From an uncultured Clostridia bacterium (GTDB taxonomy: Bacteria > Bacillota > Clostridia > TANB77 > CAG-508): DNA of 26,090 nt. The position numbers and the translations under genes were made by a program. Below the pieces are notes generated by a model. The model did no database searches. It was not told where the DNA came from and worked only from the letters and a program-made list of their open reading frames with translations. Positions 23,548-26,090 of this stretch are shown here, piece after piece. The number at the start of each line of letters is the position of its first letter. Position 1 is the stretch's first letter. The stretch is taken from NCBI GenBank assembly GCA_948739805.1, contig CAPYID010000027.1:1-26090 (forward strand), read 5' to 3'.

Positions 23548-23575
23548 AAGAAAAGTGGCTTTGCCACCTTTTCTT
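23548..23575. terminator. Bidirectional terminator-like hairpin in the PBP leader
   Basis: GTGGC (23555-23559) pairs with GCCAC (23563-23567). The stem continues as AAGAAAA (23548-23554) with TTTTCTT (23569-23575) across one bulged C. Read on either strand it is a GC stem followed by a T-rich run. On the minus strand it lies about 40 nt before the PBP start codon, so it could act as an attenuator. Confidence 0.6.
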
Positions 23576-23582
23576 TTGCCGA

Positions 23583-23640
23583 TTTAAGTTTCCGAATGTA
23601 AATGAGGAAATCTTAAAGGCAATAGCGATTATAGCCTTTT
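23583..23640. other. Two overlapping, mutually exclusive stems
   Basis: TTTAAGTTTCC (23583-23593) pairs with GGAAA-T-CTTAAA (23606-23617, one bulge). AAAGGC (23615-23620) pairs with GCCTTT (23634-23639). The two stems compete for the AAA at 23615-23617. Confidence 0.5.
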
Positions 23641-23711
23641 ATATACTAGGAAAGTTTATTAAGCTACTATTAAATCTATACCTATTTATAGAACTTTCCT
23701 AGTATATAAAA
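23637..23711. repeat. Perfect 20-bp inverted repeat with 35-nt centre
   Basis: TTTTATATACTAGGAAAGTT (23637-23656) is the exact reverse complement of 23692-23711. The 35-bp centre is AT-rich and shows no gene. It resembles a miniature element or a long hairpin in the PBP upstream region. Confidence 0.8.
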
Positions 23712-23825
23712 AACTGCTAAGCAAATATATGACATATTAATATAAAATATTTTATAATAACAGGTGATAAAAATCAAGTAAAGCACAAAAAAATCACAAA
23801 CTTCCCCTTATTTCCCTAAGAAAAG

Positions 23826-23917
23826 TGATAAAATATTACAAAAACGAAATACAAACTTAACAAAGAAAACATAAACTTAAAACACAAGAAAATCCGTAAA
23901 TAAATGCGGATTTTTTT
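23826..23917 (+). ncRNA. Candidate small RNA ended by an orphan terminator
   Basis: AAAATCCG (23889-23896) pairs with CGGATTTT (23907-23914) around a 10-nt loop, and a seven-T run ends at 23917: a clear rho-independent terminator. No plus-strand gene lies upstream of it. A TGA-extended TAAAAT (23826-23834) lies about 55 bp upstream but has no good -35. A transcript of about 75 nt would contain no credible open frame. The hairpin also has a T-rich flank on the minus strand. Confidence 0.4.
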
Positions 23918-24076
23918 GTACTATATAGGAAGAAATAGTTATTTACAAGGAACGACAAAATTCTTATAATATAAAAAAGAAATAATCAAAAATCAAAGAA
24001 CCCTCAGTCACTTTGTGACAGACTTTCACATATCAACAATGACAACAACAAAAACGTGCTTATATAAATAATTAGG

Positions 24077-24222
24077 AAATTCTCAAAATGATACAATTCG
24101 ATTTCGCAGAAAATGTAAATTAAATCCAGTTACAGCGCCCTCTCGACAGGCTCGAGATTCCCTATAACTGAATTTAAAACATTTTCTATGCTCAATCTCA
24201 TTTAAATATTTTTCGAATTTCT
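24077..24222. repeat. Structured dispersed repeat, copy B (upstream of the surface protein gene)
   Basis: This is the second copy of the element at 13895-14038, in the same orientation relative to its downstream gene. Stems: AGAAAATGT (24108-24116) with ACATTTTCT (24179-24187); CAGTTA (24127-24132) with TAACTG (24165-24170); TCTCGA (24141-24146) with TCGAGA (24152-24157). It ends 6 bp before the -35 of the next gene's promoter. Confidence 0.8.
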
Positions 24223-24228
24223 TAATTA

Positions 24229-24257
24229 TTTACAACGCACTGTACTGTAATTATTAT
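24229..24257 (+). promoter_or_regulatory. Promoter of the surface protein gene
   Basis: TTTACA (24229-24234) and TATTAT (24252-24257) are 17 bp apart. AAAGGAGG follows at 24280-24287 before the ATG at 24296. Confidence 0.7.
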
Positions 24258-24295
24258 AAAAAAACATTTACCAAAAAACAAAAGGAGGAAAAAAC

Positions 24296-25219
24296 ATGAG
24301 AAAAGAGGAAGAAAAAAACGGGAAAAGTAAAAAACTTGAAACCGTTGGCGCTGTAACACACACACACACACACACACACAAGGACGTTTTAAATGATATA
24401 ATAGAAGAAAAATACAAAGCGCCTATTCAAAGGAACAAAATAAAAAATAGAAGGACACAAATAGTAGTGCCCTTAATTGTCGTGCTTGTAATAATAAGTA
24501 TAATCAGTGTAATAACAATAGGAATACATCTAACTAATAATAAAAATCAACAAATAGCAAATAATGGAAATAATCAGGAAGAAAAAATGCAAGCAGCTAT
24601 TGTAACAGAAACTTTACAGAGCGGAAAGACATTGACGGTTGGTACTACTGGAATATATAAAATAGAATTACATGGTGGACATGGTGAGAATAAAGATAAT
24701 GTACAGGGAGGAAAGGGGAGCAAGGTTACAGGATATGTGAGCTTAAAGAGAGATGATAAAGTAGAGTGTTCTATATATGATAATGGGGGAAATGGTATTG
24801 AGTCGAGCGATTATACTAGTACAACTAAAGGAGGTAATGGTATGGCTCTGAAACTTAATGGGACATTGATTGCTGTAGCTGGTGGCGGTGGCGGTGTTCC
24901 ATATGTGTTTATCGTTCAGGATGGTTGCGAGCACTTCTATAAAAACATGCCAGGTTCGGAAGTTACCGAGCATGGAGTTTCCAACACAATAAATCCCACT
25001 TACGTGGCTGATGGTAAGGATGGTGGGTATAGGTTTTATAAGTGTTGGGCCTGCGATAGAAATGTTACGATTTATGATGGTGGTGCTGGTGGTGGGTACA
25101 CATCTGGTACAAATGGTTCTGCTGGAACCTCATACGTAAATACCGAGGTGGTTTTCAAAGAGCCCTCTTTAACAGGTGAAGGTACCAATGTAGAATATCG
25201 GAGGCAGCAACAGCAGTGA
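24296..25219 (+). CDS. Membrane-anchored surface protein, N-terminal part: (TH)4 tract, anchor, glycine-rich domain
   Basis: The 307-residue frame begins with a charged cytoplasmic segment containing THTHTHTH (21-28), encoded by an (AC)n tract. A transmembrane anchor at about 56-77 (IVVPLIVVLVIISIISVITIGI) follows, then an outside glycine-rich domain at about 117-290. That domain reads TGIYKIELHGGHG, GGKGSKVTGYVSL, GGNGMALKLNGTLIAVAGGGGG and GAGGGYTSGTNGSAGTSYV, and resembles the ALK/LTK-type glycine-rich domain found in bacterial surface proteins. After residue 299 it breaks into YRRQQQQ and a TGA. The expected continuation is in the next frame from 25200. An adhesin-like surface role is inferred from architecture. 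Confidence 0.75.
   Translation: MRKEEEKNGKSKKLETVGAVTHTHTHTHKDVLNDIIEEKYKAPIQRNKIKNRRTQIVVPLIVVLVIISIISVITIGIHLTNNKNQQIANNGNNQEEKMQAAIVTETLQSGKTLTVGTTGIYKIELHGGHGENKDNVQGGKGSKVTGYVSLKRDDKVECSIYDNGGNGIESSDYTSTTKGGNGMALKLNGTLIAVAGGGGGVPYVFIVQDGCEHFYKNMPGSEVTEHGVSNTINPTYVADGKDGGYRFYKCWACDRNVTIYDGGAGGGYTSGTNGSAGTSYVNTEVVFKEPSLTGEGTNVEYRRQQQQ
24356..24380 (+). repeat. (AC)12 dinucleotide tract inside the coding region
   Basis: Twelve AC units plus one A lie 60 bases after the start codon. Loss or gain of one unit shifts the frame. In one alternative frame a TAA occurs at 24390-24392, in the other a TGA at 24394-24396. Either change therefore ends translation within about 15 nt of the tract, before the membrane anchor. 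Confidence 0.9.
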
Positions 25220-26090
25220 ATTGAATGGTTACTTGGAATATACAATAGTCTGCCCATTAAACATTAACCCAAATGGTGGAACATGGAATAACACAGGAGA
25301 GTCAAGTAAATATTACCTTATGGAAGGTGAAACTAAAAGTATAGCAGACCCAGTAAGAGATGGATATACATTTACAGGCTGGTCACGTTCAGGCTCAGGA
25401 AGTAGTATGAATAATGGTACATTTACAATGGGATTTAGAGAAGCAACATTAACAGCCAATTGGGAAAAAAGCAGATTTACATTAACAATAAACCCAAATG
25501 GAGGAAAATGGGGAAATACAAAGGAAAATTCAACAAAAGACATAGATAAGGGGGCAACAGAGACAATAGCAGATGCTACAGATAAACCAGGCTACACATT
25601 TAATGGATGGGATTGTTCAGGAACAGGAAGTAATATAGTAAATGGAACATTCACAATGGGAACAGAAGACGCAACACTAACAGCAAAATGGACAAAGAAT
25701 AATTATACAATAGAATATGATTTAAATGATGGCACAAATGCAACAGGAAATCCAACCGAGTATAATATAGAAACAGAAAAAATAACATTAAAGGATCCAA
25801 CTAAAACAGGATATAAATTTTTAGGCTGGACAGGCTCAAATGGAACAACAGCGCAAAAAGGAGTAACAATAGAAAAAGGGTCAACAGGAAACAAAAAATA
25901 CACAGCAAACTGGGAAGCAAGTAAATATACAATAGAATATGACTTAATAGGAGGAACAAACGGAACAGGAAATCCAAGTGAATATACAATAGAAACAGAA
26001 ACAATAACATTAAAAGATGCAAGCAAAACAGGCTATACATTTGCAGGCTGGACAGGATCAAATGGAACAACAGCACAAAAAGGAGTAACA
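25194..26090 (+). CDS. Surface protein, C-terminal part in the shifted frame: Listeria-Bacteroides-type repeats (runs off the window)
   Basis: This frame is open from 25194 to the end of the window. It begins NIGGSNSSELNGYLEYTIV, then has tandem repeats of about 74-79 residues, each with a beta strand, a PGYTFxGW-like motif (GYTFTGW, GYTFNGW, GYKFLGW, GYTFAGW) and an LTAxW or YTANW end. That pattern is the Listeria-Bacteroides/InlB B-type repeat of surface adhesins. There is no good start of its own: a TTG at 25221 is possible after the upstream TGA, with GGAGG at 25200-25204. It is best read as the rest of the preceding gene, separated by one extra base near 25199. A C-terminal anchor, if any, is outside the window. 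Confidence 0.8.
25239..26090 (+). repeat. Tandem coding repeats, four units visible
   Basis: Units start at 25239 (237 bp), 25476 (228 bp), 25704 (222 bp) and 25926 (cut by the window end). The last two are nearly the same in DNA, for instance GGAACAACAGC(A/G)CAAAAAGG in both, so they arose by recent duplication and could recombine. Confidence 0.85.

Larger units (their letters stand above)
23510..24295. other. Gene-free 786-bp stretch with many hairpins
   Basis: No convincing coding frame exists on either strand between the divergent PBP and surface-protein genes. From left to right it holds the PBP leader, a bidirectional terminator-like hairpin (23548-23575), two overlapping stems (23583-23640), a 20-bp inverted repeat (23637-23711), an AT-rich stretch, an orphan terminator (23889-23917), a GTCAC/GTGAC hairpin after CCCTCA (24007-24019), copy B of the structured repeat, and the surface-protein promoter. 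A complete tRNA was looked for and not found. Confidence 0.7.

Noticed and set aside
24356..24380. Thr-His run as a metal-binding site
   Set aside because: The pattern follows directly from the AC repeat; with no other metal-site residues nearby, a switch function explains it better.
24296..24380. A complete novel defence or CRISPR-like system
   Set aside because: No nuclease, helicase cluster, reverse transcriptase or transposase other than AddA and housekeeping enzymes is encoded in the window.
25703..26076. Minus-strand open frames over the surface protein repeats
   Set aside because: They are antisense images of the tandem repeats and repeat with the same period.

Overview
The window is AT-rich chromosomal DNA from a low-GC Gram-positive bacterium, most likely an uncultured or gut-type member of the Clostridia (inference). 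The evidence is the set of Firmicute-type housekeeping genes (AddA, DUF4364, CarD-like regulator, dnaG-rpoD, PASTA penicillin-binding protein), strong GGAGG-type ribosome binding sites, and sigma-A promoters with 17-bp spacers and many TG-extended -10 boxes. Plus-strand genes use A-ending codons heavily (ATA, ACA, GGA, CTA).

Layout: 1-98 end of a membrane protein; 107-962 rplU-rpmA with its own promoter, leader and terminator; 1053-2300 a stand-alone GltD-like flavoprotein; 2310-6258 minus-strand genes (putative zinc metallopeptidase, leuS, a ribbon-helix-helix protein); 6442-8152 a frameshifted DUF1653 gene and an unusual serS, whose promoters resemble each other; 8246-9387 ysxC/engB and a DUF4364 gene; 9397-9511 a perfect fold-back element; 9518-9952 a minus-strand helical protein; 10158-16576 addA, pth, a short RNase E/G gene and a CarD-family regulator; 16633-17142 an unknown membrane-anchored protein; 17304-20230 dnaG-rpoD; 20313-20663 a small charged protein; 20779-23509 minus-strand small export protein and PASTA PBP; 23510-24295 a gene-free stretch full of hairpins; 24296-26090 a surface protein with an (AC)n tract, a glycine-rich domain and Listeria-Bacteroides-type repeats, broken by a frameshift and running off the window.

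The coding content is mostly core information processing: ribosome, aminoacylation, ribosome assembly, recombination/repair, RNA processing, replication priming, the main sigma factor and septal or spore wall synthesis. Familiar clusters are broken up: rplU-rpmA lacks prp and the usual neighbours rng and obgE, and addA has no addB beside it. The most interesting material is non-coding or accessory: (1) a ~146-bp structured repeat present twice, with a compensatory base-pair change, each copy ending just before the -35 of a promoter; (2) a 115-nt perfect hairpin made of four copies of a 22-bp unit; (3) two matched promoters with the same inverted repeat around the -10; (4) a probable phase-variable surface protein with a mosaic junction; (5) a nest of overlapping hairpins and an orphan terminator upstream of the PBP gene; (6) an L27 that never had the Firmicute N-terminal extension, in a locus without the protease that removes it.
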